NCBI RefSeq assembly: GCF_001017575.1
Contig: NZ_CP011372.1
Coordinates: 372,001-436,000 of the forward strand
Source: Campylobacter lari
GTDB taxonomy: Bacteria; Campylobacterota; Campylobacteria; Campylobacterales; Campylobacteraceae
Direction of reading: 5' to 3'
DNA: 64,000 nucleotides
In this document: positions 36,791-54,608 of the stretch, in pieces
Position numbering within the stretch: position 1 is the stretch's first letter
Layout: every line of letters begins with the position of its first letter
The notes under the pieces: generated by a model
What the model was told of the DNA's origin: nothing
Databases searched by the model: none
Seen by the model: the letters and a program-made list of their open reading frames with translations, nothing else
Made by a program: the position numbers and the translations under genes

Positions 36791-36895
36791 ACCTAATTTT
36801 GGTAGAGTGAAACTGGGAGCTGTTTTTAATTTCAGAATTTCTAGCAGTTTCAAATTTCCAAAATTTTATAATTTATGTTTTTAATTTTTCTGAGC

Positions 36896-36970
<75 letters not shown>

Positions 36971-37035
36971 TTGATTTCAAAAGATTATAAAACATAAATT
37001 AGTATTTGTTTGTAAATTTTATATGGAGGAAAAAG

Positions 37036-38235
37036 ATGGCTAAAGAAAAATTTTCACGTAATAAGCCTCACGTAAATATTGGTACTATTGGTCACGTTGA
37101 CCACGGTAAAACTACTTTAACAGCTGCTATCTCTGCTGTTCTTTCAAGAAGAGGTTTGGCTGAGCTTAAAGATTATGATAATATCGACAATGCTCCTGAA
37201 GAAAAAGAGCGTGGTATTACTATTGCAACTTCTCACATTGAGTATGAAACAGAAAATCGTCACTATGCTCACGTAGACTGCCCAGGTCACGCTGACTATG
37301 TTAAAAATATGATTACTGGTGCTGCTCAAATGGACGGTGCTATTCTTGTTGTTTCTGCTGCAGATGGCCCAATGCCACAAACTAGAGAGCACATCTTACT
37401 TTCTCGCCAAGTAGGTGTACCATATATCGTTGTTTTCATGAACAAAGCTGATATGGTTGATGATGCTGAATTATTAGAATTAGTTGAAATGGAAATTAGA
37501 GAACTATTAAGTTCTTATGACTTCCCAGGAGATGACACTCCAATTATTTCAGGTTCTGCTTTACAAGCTCTTGAAGAAGCAAAAGCTGGACAAGATGGTG
37601 AATGGTCTAAAAAAATCCTAGATCTTATGGCAGCAGTTGATGAGTATATCCCAACTCCAGCTCGTGATACAGATAAAGATTTCTTAATGCCAATCGAAGA
37701 CGTATTCTCAATTTCAGGTCGTGGTACAGTTGTTACTGGTAGAATTGAAAAAGGTGTTGTTAAAGTTGGTGACACTATTGAAATTGTTGGTATTAGAGAA
37801 ACACAAAGCACTACAGTAACTGGTGTTGAAATGTTCAGAAAAGAAATGGATCAAGGTGAAGCAGGTGATAACGTAGGTGTTCTTCTACGTGGTACTAAGA
37901 AAGAAGATGTTCTTCGTGGTATGGTTCTTGCTAAGCCAAAATCAATTACTCCACATACTGACTTTGAAGCAGAAGTTTATATTTTAAATAAAGATGAAGG
38001 TGGTCGTCACACTCCATTCTTTAATAACTATAGACCACAGTTCTATGTAAGAACAACAGATGTTACTGGTTCTATCCAACTTGCAGAAGGCGTTGAAATG
38101 GTTATGCCAGGTGAGAATGTTAGAATTACTGTAAGTCTTATTGCACCAGTTGCACTTGAAGAAGGTACTCGTTTTGCTATCCGTGAAGGTGGCCGTACTG
38201 TTGGTTCAGGTGTTGTATCTAAAATTATTAAATAA
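37036..38235 (+). CDS. tuf: Elongation factor Tu
   Basis: EF-Tu delivers aminoacyl-tRNA to the ribosome using GTP. The 399-residue protein shows the GTPase motifs GHVDHGKTT (P-loop), DCPGHADYV (switch II) and NKAD, followed by the two beta-barrel domains. I chose the ATG at 37036, preceded by GGAGGAAAAAG, because the product then begins [14 protein letters not shown] like its homologues; the start at 37006 lacks such a site. It follows four tRNAs, as in the E. coli tufB operon, and is followed by a terminator-like hairpin. Codon use is that of a highly expressed gene. Confidence 0.98.
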   Translation: MAKEKFSRNKPHVNIGTIGHVDHGKTTLTAAISAVLSRRGLAELKDYDNIDNAPEEKERGITIATSHIEYETENRHYAHVDCPGHADYVKNMITGAAQMDGAILVVSAADGPMPQTREHILLSRQVGVPYIVVFMNKADMVDDAELLELVEMEIRELLSSYDFPGDDTPIISGSALQALEEAKAGQDGEWSKKILDLMAAVDEYIPTPARDTDKDFLMPIEDVFSISGRGTVVTGRIEKGVVKVGDTIEIVGIRETQSTTVTGVEMFRKEMDQGEAGDNVGVLLRGTKKEDVLRGMVLAKPKSITPHTDFEAEVYILNKDEGGRHTPFFNNYRPQFYVRTTDVTGSIQLAEGVEMVMPGENVRITVSLIAPVALEEGTRFAIREGGRTVGSGVVSKIIK

Positions 38236-38239
38236 TCAT

Positions 38240-38263
38240 AAGCGAGATTTTATCTCGCTTTTT
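38240..38263 (+). terminator. Hairpin after tuf
   Basis: A 9-bp stem (AAGCGAGAT / ATCTCGCTT) with a TTT loop and a short T run lies 4 bases after the tuf stop. rpmG begins 12 bases later, so it may be a partial terminator that lowers downstream expression relative to tuf. Confidence 0.7.
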
Positions 38264-38274
38264 AAGGAATAAAA

Positions 38275-38433
38275 ATGAGAATTAAAGTTGGCTTGAAATG
38301 TGAAGAGTGCGGTGATATTAATTACAGTACTTTTAAAAATAGTAAAAATACAACTGAAAAATTAGAATTAAAAAAATATTGCCCAAGATTAAAAAAACAT
38401 ACAGTTCATAAAGAAGTTAAATTAAAAAGTTAA
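38275..38433 (+). CDS. rpmG: 50S ribosomal protein L33
   Basis: A 52-residue ribosomal protein of the large subunit. The sequence starts [14 protein letters not shown] and ends [20 protein letters not shown]. It has Cys9, Cys12 and Cys36, but Leu39 where zinc-type L33 has the fourth Cys, so the zinc ribbon is incomplete. AAGGAAT lies 5 bases before the ATG. It sits between tuf and tRNA-Trp, as in C. jejuni. Confidence 0.95.
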   Translation: MRIKVGLKCEECGDINYSTFKNSKNTTEKLELKKYCPRLKKHTVHKEVKLKS

Positions 38434-38454
38434 GGCTTTTATATAAAAGCCCTT

Positions 38455-38529
38455 AGGGCAATAGCTCCAACGGTAGAGCGCCGGATTCCAAATCCGATGG
38501 TTGGGGTTCGAATCCCTCTTGCCCTGCCA
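38455..38529 (+). tRNA. tRNA-Trp (CCA)
   Basis: 75 nt with encoded CCA. The acceptor stem is AGGGCAA/TTGCCCT, and the anticodon loop TTCCAAA gives CCA. The tRNA lies between rpmG and secE within the operon. Confidence 0.95.
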
Positions 38530-38545
38530 CAAAATAAGGTAAAAT

Positions 38546-38728
38546 ATGGAAAAACTAATAACTTATTTTAAATTGTCAAAAGCTGAATTATCAAAAGTTA
38601 TTTGGCCTTTGAAAGAGCAAGTTAGAAATGCTTATATTACAGTTTTTGTAGTTGTTACTGTTGTTTCATTATTTTTAGCATTGGTTGACTTGATTATGTC
38701 ATTTTCATTATCTAAGATTATAGGATAA
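38546..38728 (+). CDS. secE: Protein translocase subunit SecE
   Basis: A 60-residue inner-membrane protein of the SecYEG channel. It has the short single-helix form: an amphipathic N-terminal part (YFKLSKAELSKVIWPLKEQV) with the conserved W-P, then one membrane helix at residues 31-52. It begins 16 bases after tRNA-Trp and is followed by nusG after 4 bases, the conserved bacterial order. Confidence 0.95.
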   Translation: MEKLITYFKLSKAELSKVIWPLKEQVRNAYITVFVVVTVVSLFLALVDLIMSFSLSKIIG

Positions 38729-38732
38729 AATA

Positions 38733-39263
38733 ATGAATCATAAATGGTATGCAATTCAAACTTATGCAGGTAGTGAAATGGCTGTAAAAAGAGCCATAGA
38801 AAATTTAGTTAGAGATCATGGAATTCAAGAACAATTGCTAGAAGTGATTGTTCCAACTGAAGATGTGATCGAATTTAAAAATGGTAAAGAAAAAATAAGC
38901 GAAAGAAGTTTATATTCAGGCTATGTGTTTGCCAATATTGACTTATCAACAGAACTTTGGCATAAAATTCAATCTTTGCCAAAAGTTGGTCGTTTTATAG
39001 GGGAAAGTAAAAAACCAACCCCATTGAGTGAAAAAGATATCAATCTTATTTTAGAAAAGGTGAAAAATAAAGCAGCACCTAAACCTAAAATTTCATTTGA
39101 TAAAGAAGAAAGTGTAAGAATAACCGAAGGTCCTTTTGCAAACTTTGTAGGTATTGTAGAAGAATATGATATGGTTAGAGGAGTTTTAAAACTAAATGTT
39201 TCAATATTTGGTAGATCAACTCCAGTAGAGATCTTATACTCTCAAGTTGAAAAAATAGTTTGA
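38733..39263 (+). CDS. nusG: Transcription termination/antitermination factor NusG
   Basis: NusG binds RNA polymerase to promote elongation and couples it to Rho or to ribosomes. The 176-residue protein has an NGN domain (MNHKWYAIQTYAGSE, GYVFANIDL, VGRFIG) and a C-terminal KOW domain (VRITEGPFANFVGIVEEYD). It is 4 bases downstream of secE and 27 bases before rplK. Confidence 0.97.
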   Translation: MNHKWYAIQTYAGSEMAVKRAIENLVRDHGIQEQLLEVIVPTEDVIEFKNGKEKISERSLYSGYVFANIDLSTELWHKIQSLPKVGRFIGESKKPTPLSEKDINLILEKVKNKAAPKPKISFDKEESVRITEGPFANFVGIVEEYDMVRGVLKLNVSIFGRSTPVEILYSQVEKIV

Positions 39264-39290
39264 TAATATAGCAAGTAAAGGAGAAAGGTT

Positions 39291-39716
39291 ATGGCTAAAA
39301 AAGTCGTAGGAGAAATAAAATTACAAATAGCTGCTACTAAGGCTAATCCATCACCTCCAGTTGGTCCTGCTTTGGGTCAACAAGGTGTTAATATTATGGA
39401 ATTTTGTAAAGCATTTAATGAAAGAACAAAAGATATGGCTGGTTTTAATATTCCAGTTGTTATTACTGTTTATGCAGATAAAAGCTTTACATTTATCACA
39501 AAACAACCACCAGCTACAGATTTAATCAAAAAAGCTGCAGGTATTTCTAAAGGTGCGGATAATCCTTTAAAAAACAAAGTAGGTAAATTAACTAAAGCAC
39601 AAGTTTTAGAAATTGTTGATAAAAAAATAGCTGATATGAACACAAAAGATAGAGAGCAAGCTGCTAAGATTATTATGGGTTCTGCTCGTTCTATGGGTGT
39701 TGAAATCGTAGATTAA
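39291..39716 (+). CDS. rplK: 50S ribosomal protein L11
   Basis: A 141-residue protein of the GTPase-associated centre of the 50S subunit. It has the Pro-rich N-terminal segment [27 protein letters not shown] and the C-terminal rRNA-binding domain ending [24 protein letters not shown] is a strong ribosome site. It heads the rplK-rplA pair. Confidence 0.98.
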   Translation: MAKKVVGEIKLQIAATKANPSPPVGPALGQQGVNIMEFCKAFNERTKDMAGFNIPVVITVYADKSFTFITKQPPATDLIKKAAGISKGADNPLKNKVGKLTKAQVLEIVDKKIADMNTKDREQAAKIIMGSARSMGVEIVD

Positions 39717-39723
39717 TACTCTT

Positions 39724-39750
39724 TACCGCCAAGAGTTTAAAAAGGCGGTA
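39724..39750 (+). promoter_or_regulatory. Hairpin between rplK and rplA
   Basis: A 7-bp stem (TACCGCC / GGCGGTA) with a 13-base loop lies in the 64-base rplK-rplA gap. It could be a processing or regulatory structure; L1 is known to repress its own operon in other bacteria, but usually by binding before rplK. Confidence 0.45.
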
Positions 39751-39780
39751 GCACTTTATATAAAATGCGGAGAAAAATTA

Positions 39781-40482
39781 ATGTCTAAAAATACTAAAAG
39801 ATTTACAGAATTATTAAAAAAAATTGATTCAAATAAAAATTACTTAATGGATGAAGCAATAAGTACAGTTAAAACTCTTGCTTCTGCTAAATTTGATGAA
39901 ACAGTTGAAATTGCTTTAAAATTAAATGTTGATCCAAGACATGCAGATCAAATGGTAAGAGGTAGTGTAGTTTTACCTTGTGGTACAGGTAAAAAAGTGC
40001 GTGTTGCTGTTATAGCAAAAGATGCAAAAGCTGATGAGGCAAAAAATGCAGGTGCTGATATAGTTGGTAGTGATGATTTAGTAGAAGAAATTCAAAAAGG
40101 AAATATGAATTTTGATGTTTTAATTGCTACTCCAAATTTGATGGGTTTAGTTGGTAAAGTAGGTCGTATTTTAGGGCCTAAAGGTTTGATGCCAAATCCT
40201 AAAACAGGTACTGTGACAATGGATGTTGCACAAGCTGTGAATAATGCTAAAAATGGTCAAGTTAACTTCCGTGTTGATAAACAAGGAAATATCCATGCAG
40301 GTTTAGGTAAAGTTAGCTTTACTCAAGAGCAATTAAAAGAAAATATGACAGCATTTGTAAAAGCTATTAATAAACACAAACCAGCTGCTGCAAAAGGAAG
40401 ATATATTAAAAATGCTAGTCTTTCTTTAACTATGAGTCCTTCTCTTTCTCTTGATACTCAAGAATTACTTGATACAAAATAA
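39781..40482 (+). CDS. rplA: 50S ribosomal protein L1
   Basis: A 233-residue protein that forms the mobile L1 stalk and releases E-site tRNA; in many bacteria it also represses its own operon. Features are the N-terminal helix, the [20 protein letters not shown] strand and the nucleotide-contacting [20 protein letters not shown] loop. GCGGAGAAA precedes the ATG. A hairpin and the L10 leader follow. Confidence 0.98.
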   Translation: MSKNTKRFTELLKKIDSNKNYLMDEAISTVKTLASAKFDETVEIALKLNVDPRHADQMVRGSVVLPCGTGKKVRVAVIAKDAKADEAKNAGADIVGSDDLVEEIQKGNMNFDVLIATPNLMGLVGKVGRILGPKGLMPNPKTGTVTMDVAQAVNNAKNGQVNFRVDKQGNIHAGLGKVSFTQEQLKENMTAFVKAINKHKPAAAKGRYIKNASLSLTMSPSLSLDTQELLDTK

Positions 40483-40484
40483 AA

Positions 40485-40509
40485 TTAATGAGAGTTTTAC
40501 TCTCATTAA
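40485..40509 (+). terminator. Hairpin after rplA
   Basis: A 10-bp stem (TTAATGAGAG / CTCTCATTAA) with a 5-base T-rich loop lies 3 bases after the rplA stop. It is a probable terminator or processing site separating the rplKA and rplJL parts. Confidence 0.7.
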
Positions 40510-40555
40510 TAAAAATTAGATAAGATAATAACTTTTATTTTATCTAATTTTTATC

Positions 40556-40626
40556 TTAGATTGGAGATAGCCGAGGTCCTAGGACTTAATTAGATTTTCT
40601 GCTCTGCTTGAAATCACCGGTCGGAA
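40556..40626 (+). promoter_or_regulatory. Ribosomal protein L10 leader
   Basis: The 155-base gap before rplJ contains a GC-richer, structured stretch (GCCGAGGTCCTAGGACTT, then CTGCTCTGC and ACCGGTCGG) that ends at the rplJ ribosome site. This is the expected place and style of the L10 leader, where L10-(L12) binds its own mRNA and represses rplJL. The assignment rests on position and motif look. Confidence 0.6.
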
Positions 40627-40636
40627 AGGAGTAAAG

Positions 40637-41116
40637 ATGACTAAAAGCCAAAAAGTTGAACTTGTTTCTAAACTTGAAGAAGGTTTTAAAGCTAGTGAAG
40701 CTGTTGTAGTTTGTAACTATAAGGGTTTAAACACTAAAAAACTTGAAGAGTTAAGAAATAATGCGAGAGAAATGGATGTTAAAGTTCAAATTATTAAAAA
40801 TACTTTAGCAAGTATTGCTCTTAAAAATGCCGGCAAAGATGGAATGGAACTTAAAGATACTAATATTTATCTTTGGGGTGAAGACCAATTAAATGTTTCA
40901 AAAGTTGCTGATAAATTTAGCGAAGCTAATCAAGCATTTGAGATCAAAACTGCATTTATCGAAGGCGAAGTTGCTTCTGTAGATAAAGTTAAAGCTTTAG
41001 CTAAAATGCCTTCTCGCAATGAATTACTTGCTATGCTTTTGCAAGTTTGGAATGCACCAATCACCAATTTCACAATTGGATTAAATGCATTAAAAGAAAA
41101 AAAAGAAGCTGAATAA
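40637..41116 (+). CDS. rplJ: 50S ribosomal protein L10
   Basis: A 159-residue protein forming the base of the L7/L12 stalk. It starts [20 protein letters not shown], has the [14 protein letters not shown] rRNA-contact strand, and ends in a helix that binds L7/L12 dimers. AAAGGAGTAAAG precedes the ATG. Feedback control through the leader upstream is expected. rplL follows after 20 bases. Confidence 0.98.
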   Translation: MTKSQKVELVSKLEEGFKASEAVVVCNYKGLNTKKLEELRNNAREMDVKVQIIKNTLASIALKNAGKDGMELKDTNIYLWGEDQLNVSKVADKFSEANQAFEIKTAFIEGEVASVDKVKALAKMPSRNELLAMLLQVWNAPITNFTIGLNALKEKKEAE

Positions 41117-41136
41117 AATTATAAAAAGGATAAAAA

Positions 41137-41514
41137 ATGGCAATTACTAAAGAAGATGTATTAGAATTTATTTCTAACCTAAGTGTTCTTGAGCTTTCAG
41201 AATTAGTAAAAGAATTTGAAGAAAAATTTGGTGTTTCTGCTGCTCCAGTTATGGTTGCAGGTGCTGCTGTTGCAGGTGCTGCTGGCGGTGCTGCTGAGGA
41301 AAAAACTGAATTTGATATTGTATTACAAGATGGTGGTGATAAAAAAATCAACGTAATTAAAGTTGTTCGTGCATTAACTGGTCTTGGATTAAAAGAAGCA
41401 AAAGACGCAGTTGAGCAAACTCCATCAGTTCTTAAAGAAGGTGTTAGCAAAGCTGAAGCTGAAGAAGCTAAAAAGCAACTTGAAGAAGCTGGCGCTAAGG
41501 TTGAGCTTAAATAA
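41137..41514 (+). CDS. rplL: 50S ribosomal protein L7/L12
   Basis: A 125-residue stalk protein that recruits translation GTPases. It has an N-terminal dimerisation helix, an Ala/Gly-rich hinge ([16 protein letters not shown]) and a C-terminal domain ([20 protein letters not shown] and [14 protein letters not shown]). AAAAGGAT lies upstream. A hairpin separates it from rpoB, probably reducing read-through to the polymerase genes. Confidence 0.98.
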   Translation: MAITKEDVLEFISNLSVLELSELVKEFEEKFGVSAAPVMVAGAAVAGAAGGAAEEKTEFDIVLQDGGDKKINVIKVVRALTGLGLKEAKDAVEQTPSVLKEGVSKAEAEEAKKQLEEAGAKVELK

Positions 41515-41529
41515 TTTTTTGTTTTTTAA

Positions 41530-41558
41530 AAGAAAGGATTATATATCCTTTCTTGTTT
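41530..41558 (+). terminator. Attenuator-like hairpin between rplL and rpoB
   Basis: A 10-bp stem (AAGAAAGGAT / ATCCTTTCTT) with a TATAT loop and GTTTT after it lies 15 bases past rplL. This matches the place of the partial terminator known between rplL and rpoB in other bacteria. Confidence 0.75.
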
Positions 41559-41566
41559 TCCTTTAA

Positions 41567-50291
<8,725 letters not shown>

Positions 50292-50297
50292 TTTTCA

Positions 50298-50324
50298 ATC
50301 CTAGCAATTTTGCTAGGATTTTTT
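50298..50324 (+). terminator. rpoC rho-independent terminator
   Basis: An 8-bp stem (ATCCTAGC / GCTAGGAT) is followed by five more T. It lies 6 bases after the rpoC stop and ends the rpoBC transcript. Confidence 0.88.
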
Positions 50325-50334
50325 AAAGTATTTT

Positions 50335-50966
50335 ATGTTTAAATAATTGATTTAGAACAATATAAAAGAAAAGAACATTTTAACTTTTATACTCAAAATA
50401 TCCCTTGCTCGTTTGAAATTACTGTCAAATTAGATATTAGTTCTTTTTGTTATTTTATTAAAAACAATAATTATGAATTCTATCCTTGTTTTATCCACAC
50501 TATTAGTAAAAGTATAAATTCTTTTGATAATTTTAAATTTAGTTTAGATCAAAACAAACAACTAATATGTTATGATATTATCCATCCTTCTTATACTATT
50601 TTTCATAAGGACTCTAAAACTTTTTCTGTTCTTTGGACTTTCTATAAAGAAAATTTAAATGATTTTTTATCTTTATATGAAGAGGATAAACAATTATTAA
50701 AAAGCAATAAAAGTATGTTTTTAAAAGAACCTATAGATAATTTTTTTAATATTTTTACTATTCCTTGGATAACTTTTAAGAGTTTTTCTTTATGCTTGCC
50801 AAAAAAGAGCAAAATTTCTTTCCTAGATTATAGCAAGTGGAAAGATTATAAAAGAAAATAAAAAATTCTCATTCCTTTTAGTATTAATGTTAATCATGCC
50901 ACCAATGATGCTTATCACGTTTATTTGTTTTTAGAAAAACTCCAAGAAAACCTTAATAGTTTATAA
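50335..50966 (+). pseudogene. Chloramphenicol acetyltransferase-family (CatA-like) pseudogene
   Basis: Translation of this gap gives IIDLEQYKRKEHFNFYTQ, PSYTIFHKDSKTFSVLWTFY, FNIFTIPWITFKSFSL and, near the end, NHATNDAYHVYLFLEKLQ. These match, in order, the start, the middle, the IPW segment and the catalytic HHxxxDGxH region of trimeric CAT proteins. The catalytic-position His and the Asp are kept. Two lesions are seen: the ATG at 50335 is one base out of frame (a lost A in 50341-50343 gives an immediate TAA), and TAA at 50859-50861 interrupts the frame 35 codons before the end. Full length would be about 210 residues, as in CAT. It lies 10 bases beyond the rpoC terminator. Confidence 0.8.
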
Positions 50967-51028
50967 TTTTATAAGTAAAATTTAGATATTATCCAAAGTT
51001 TATTATTTTATTAATGAAAGGAATTACT

Positions 51029-51412
51029 GTGCCAACCATAAATCAATTGGTTAGAAAAGAGCGCAAAAAAGTTTTAGAAAAATCTAAATCACCAGCGCTT
51101 AAAAATTGCCCACAAAGAAGGGGAGTTTGTACTAGGGTTTATACAACAACTCCTAAAAAACCAAACTCAGCGTTAAGAAAAGTTGCCAAAGTAAGACTTA
51201 CAAGTGGCTTTGAAGTTATTAGTTATATCGGTGGTGAAGGTCACAACCTACAAGAACACAGCATTGTTTTAGTGCGTGGTGGTAGGGTAAAAGACTTACC
51301 AGGTGTTAAGTATCACATTGTTCGTGGTGCCTTAGATACTGCAGGTGTTGCAAAAAGAACTGTTTCTCGTTCTAAATATGGTGCAAAACGCCCTAAAGCA
51401 GTAGCTAAGTAA
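51029..51412 (+). CDS. rpsL: 30S ribosomal protein S12
   Basis: A 127-residue decoding-centre protein. It begins with GTG at 51029, 6 bases after AAAGGAA, giving [14 protein letters not shown]; the ATG at 51014 would add five foreign residues. [18 protein letters not shown] and [16 protein letters not shown] are intact. Lys43 and the Lys corresponding to E. coli 88 are the streptomycin-sensitive residues. It is first of the str operon rpsL-rpsG-fusA, here without a second tuf. Confidence 0.97.
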   Translation: MPTINQLVRKERKKVLEKSKSPALKNCPQRRGVCTRVYTTTPKKPNSALRKVAKVRLTSGFEVISYIGGEGHNLQEHSIVLVRGGRVKDLPGVKYHIVRGALDTAGVAKRTVSRSKYGAKRPKAVAK

Positions 51413-51470
51413 TAAGATTGCAGACAAATCCGTTAGATTTGATTTTGTTTGAGTAAAATTATAAATTTGA

Positions 51471-51950
<480 letters not shown>

Positions 51951-51962
51951 GAGGAGTAAAGC

Positions 51963-54038
51963 ATGTCAAGAAGTACTCCTTTAAAAAGAGTTAGAAATAT
52001 AGGTATTGCAGCTCACATTGATGCTGGTAAAACAACTACTAGTGAGAGAATTCTTTTCTTTACAGGTATGAGTCATAAAATTGGTGAGGTGCATGATGGT
52101 GCAGCTACAATGGACTGGATGGAGCAAGAAAAAGAAAGAGGTATTACAATTACTTCTGCTGCTACAACTTGTTTTTGGAAAAATCACCAAATTAATCTTA
52201 TAGACACTCCAGGCCACGTTGACTTTACAATCGAAGTTGAAAGATCAATGCGTGTTTTAGATGGTGCTGTTGCGGTATTTTGTTCAGTAGGTGGAGTTCA
52301 ACCACAATCAGAAACTGTTTGGAGACAAGCTAATAAATATGGTGTTCCAAGAATTGTTTTTGTAAATAAAATGGACAGAATTGGTGCAAATTTCTTTAAT
52401 GTTGAAGAGCAAATTAAAAATCGCTTAAAAGGCAACCCAGTTCCACTTCAAATTCCAATTGGCGCTGAAGATAATTTCAAAGGTGTAATTGATCTTATTA
52501 CCATGAAAGCTTTGGTATGGGAAGATGAAAACAAGCCGACTGATTATGTAGAAAAAGAAATTCCAACTGAGCTTAAAGAAAAAGCTGAAGAATATCGTAC
52601 AAAAATGATAGAAGCGGTTTCTGAAACAAGCGATGAGTTAATGGAAAAATATCTAGGCGGTGAAGAACTTACTCAAGAAGAAATCAAAGCAGGTATTAAA
52701 GCAGGATGTTTAAGTCTTTCTATGGTTCCTATGCTTTGTGGTACAGCTTTTAAAAATAAAGGTGTTCAACCATTGCTTGATGCTGTTGTTGCTTATTTAC
52801 CAGCTCCTGATGAAGTTGCTAATATCAAAGGTGAATATGAAGATGGTACAGAAGTTTCTGTAAAATCAACTGATGATGGTGAATTTGCAGGTCTTGCATT
52901 TAAAATTATGACCGACCCTTTTGTTGGACAATTAACTTTCGTTCGTGTATATAGAGGAAGTTTAGAAAGCGGTTCTTATGCATACAACTCAACAAAAGAT
53001 AAAAAAGAAAGAATTGGCCGTCTTTTGAAAATGCACTCTAATAAAAGAGAAGAGATTAAAACTTTATACGCAGGAGAAATCGGAGCGGTTGTTGGTCTTA
53101 AAGATACACTAACCGGTGATACTTTAGCAAGTGAAAAAGATAAAGTTATTTTAGAGAGAATGGATTTCCCAGATCCTGTTATTTCAGTTGCTGTTGAGCC
53201 TAAAACAAAAGCAGATCAAGAAAAAATGTCTATTGCTTTAAATAAATTAGCTCAAGAAGATCCAAGCTTTAGAGTTTCTACAGATGAAGAAAGCGGTCAA
53301 ACTATCATCTCAGGTATGGGTGAACTTCACTTAGAAATTATCGTTGATAGAATGCTTCGTGAGTTTAAAGTTGAAGCAGAAGTTGGTCAACCTCAAGTTG
53401 CTTACCGTGAAACTATTAGAAAAACAGTTGAGCAAGAATACAAATACGCTAAACAATCAGGTGGTCGTGGTCAGTATGGTCATGTATTCTTAAGACTTGA
53501 GCCACTTGAGCCAGGTAGTGGTTATGAGTTTGTAAATGATATCAAAGGTGGCGTAATTCCAAAAGAATATATTCCAGCAGTTGATAAAGGTGTTCAAGAA
53601 GCATTGCAAAACGGTGTTTTAGCAGGATATCCTGTTGAAGATGTTAAAGTAACTGTTTATGACGGAAGTTACCACGAAGTGGATTCTTCTGAAATGGCAT
53701 TTAAACTTGCAGCTTCTATGGGCTTTAAAGAAGGTGCTAGAAAAGCAGGTGCGGTAATCTTAGAACCTATGATGAAAGTTGAAGTTGAAACTCCAGAAGA
53801 ATACATGGGTGATGTTATTGGTGATTTAAATAAACGCCGTGGTCAAGTAAATTCAATGGATGAAAGAGGTGGTAATAAAATTATTACAGCATTTTGTCCT
53901 TTGGCTGAAATGTTTGGTTATTCAACTGATCTTAGAAGTCAAACTCAAGGTCGTGCTACTTACTCTATGGAATTTGATCACTATGATGAAGTTCCAAAAA
54001 ATGTTTCTGAAGAAATTATCAAGAAAAGAAACGGCTAA
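51963..54038 (+). CDS. fusA: Elongation factor G
   Basis: The 691-residue translocase GTPase of translation. GTPase motifs are [19 protein letters not shown] and NKMDRIG; domain IV carries the [10 protein letters not shown] loop, which enters the decoding site. GAGGAGTAAAG precedes the ATG. It is the last gene of the str operon and is followed by an 11-bp hairpin. Confidence 0.98.
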   Translation: MSRSTPLKRVRNIGIAAHIDAGKTTTSERILFFTGMSHKIGEVHDGAATMDWMEQEKERGITITSAATTCFWKNHQINLIDTPGHVDFTIEVERSMRVLDGAVAVFCSVGGVQPQSETVWRQANKYGVPRIVFVNKMDRIGANFFNVEEQIKNRLKGNPVPLQIPIGAEDNFKGVIDLITMKALVWEDENKPTDYVEKEIPTELKEKAEEYRTKMIEAVSETSDELMEKYLGGEELTQEEIKAGIKAGCLSLSMVPMLCGTAFKNKGVQPLLDAVVAYLPAPDEVANIKGEYEDGTEVSVKSTDDGEFAGLAFKIMTDPFVGQLTFVRVYRGSLESGSYAYNSTKDKKERIGRLLKMHSNKREEIKTLYAGEIGAVVGLKDTLTGDTLASEKDKVILERMDFPDPVISVAVEPKTKADQEKMSIALNKLAQEDPSFRVSTDEESGQTIISGMGELHLEIIVDRMLREFKVEAEVGQPQVAYRETIRKTVEQEYKYAKQSGGRGQYGHVFLRLEPLEPGSGYEFVNDIKGGVIPKEYIPAVDKGVQEALQNGVLAGYPVEDVKVTVYDGSYHEVDSSEMAFKLAASMGFKEGARKAGAVILEPMMKVEVETPEEYMGDVIGDLNKRRGQVNSMDERGGNKIITAFCPLAEMFGYSTDLRSQTQGRATYSMEFDHYDEVPKNVSEEIIKKRNG

Positions 54039-54043
54039 ATTTA

Positions 54044-54070
54044 TCAAGATGAGCTTATTGCTCATCTTGA
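54044..54070 (+). terminator. fusA terminator hairpin
   Basis: An 11-bp perfect stem (TCAAGATGAGC / GCTCATCTTGA) with a TTATT loop lies 5 bases after the fusA stop. No long T run follows. It could also serve the convergent remnant. Confidence 0.75.
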
Positions 54071-54107
54071 ATTATTTATGTCCTTTTGAATTAATTAAAT
54101 TAATTAC

Positions 54108-54557
54108 TCATTCATTAATTTCATATGCTTTTTCAAAACCTTTAACATATCTTCCATTTTTCAGTATAAGTTGAAATAAATGAAAATGTTGTGTACTCTT
54201 AATAACTTGGATTATTTTTTATTGTTTTTATTTTCATAAGCATTTAATACTTGCTCAAAGAGTTGATTATCTCTTGTTATTTCTATACATTCTATTCTAA
54301 ATTTAAGTCTTTTTCTTGCAAAGATTGACATGCAATCTTTTTCATCTTCTATAAACATAATTTCTATGTTTTTATTGTTGCACTTAATTCCTTCAAAATA
54401 CTCAGCAAATTTCACTAATATAAATATAAAAGTCATATAATGGGTACATATGAGCTACTGTTTGATTATTTAAATTTAAAGAAGATATCACAATGCTTTT
54501 GCATTCTTGTATAAATTGATTAATTTTATCTTGTAATTGTATATATTTTCCTTGTGG
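54108..54557 (-). pseudogene. ChuZ/HugZ-type haem oxygenase remnant
   Basis: Three leftward frames carry consecutive pieces of one protein of the HugZ/ChuZ split-barrel haem-oxygenase family. Piece one (54557-54423) gives QFIQECKSIVISSL and DFYIYISEI; piece two (to 54212) gives AEYFEGIKCNNKNIEIMFIEDE and IFARKRLKFR; piece three (to the TGA at 54108) gives HFHLFQLILKNGRYVKGFEKAYE. The order and motifs match ChuZ, including the C-terminal HFHL segment that carries the haem-contacting His. Frameshifts lie in ATTTGCT (about 54414-54422) and in an A run near 54212. The first 90 or so residues of ChuZ are missing and there is no start codon. Confidence 0.75.
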
Positions 54558-54608
54558 TTAGAATCAATAAGATTGCGAGGGTTGTATGAGAGTAAAAAGA
54601 AGAGTTTA

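Noticed and set aside
53860-54174. 104-codon rightward frame at the end of fusA
   Set aside because: The first half is out of frame with fusA and the rest runs through the terminator and the antisense of the haem-oxygenase remnant; no ribosome site.
54212-54436. 74-codon leftward frame as a real small gene
   Set aside because: It is the middle piece of the ChuZ/HugZ-like remnant; the neighbouring frames hold the adjacent pieces, so it is part of a pseudogene.
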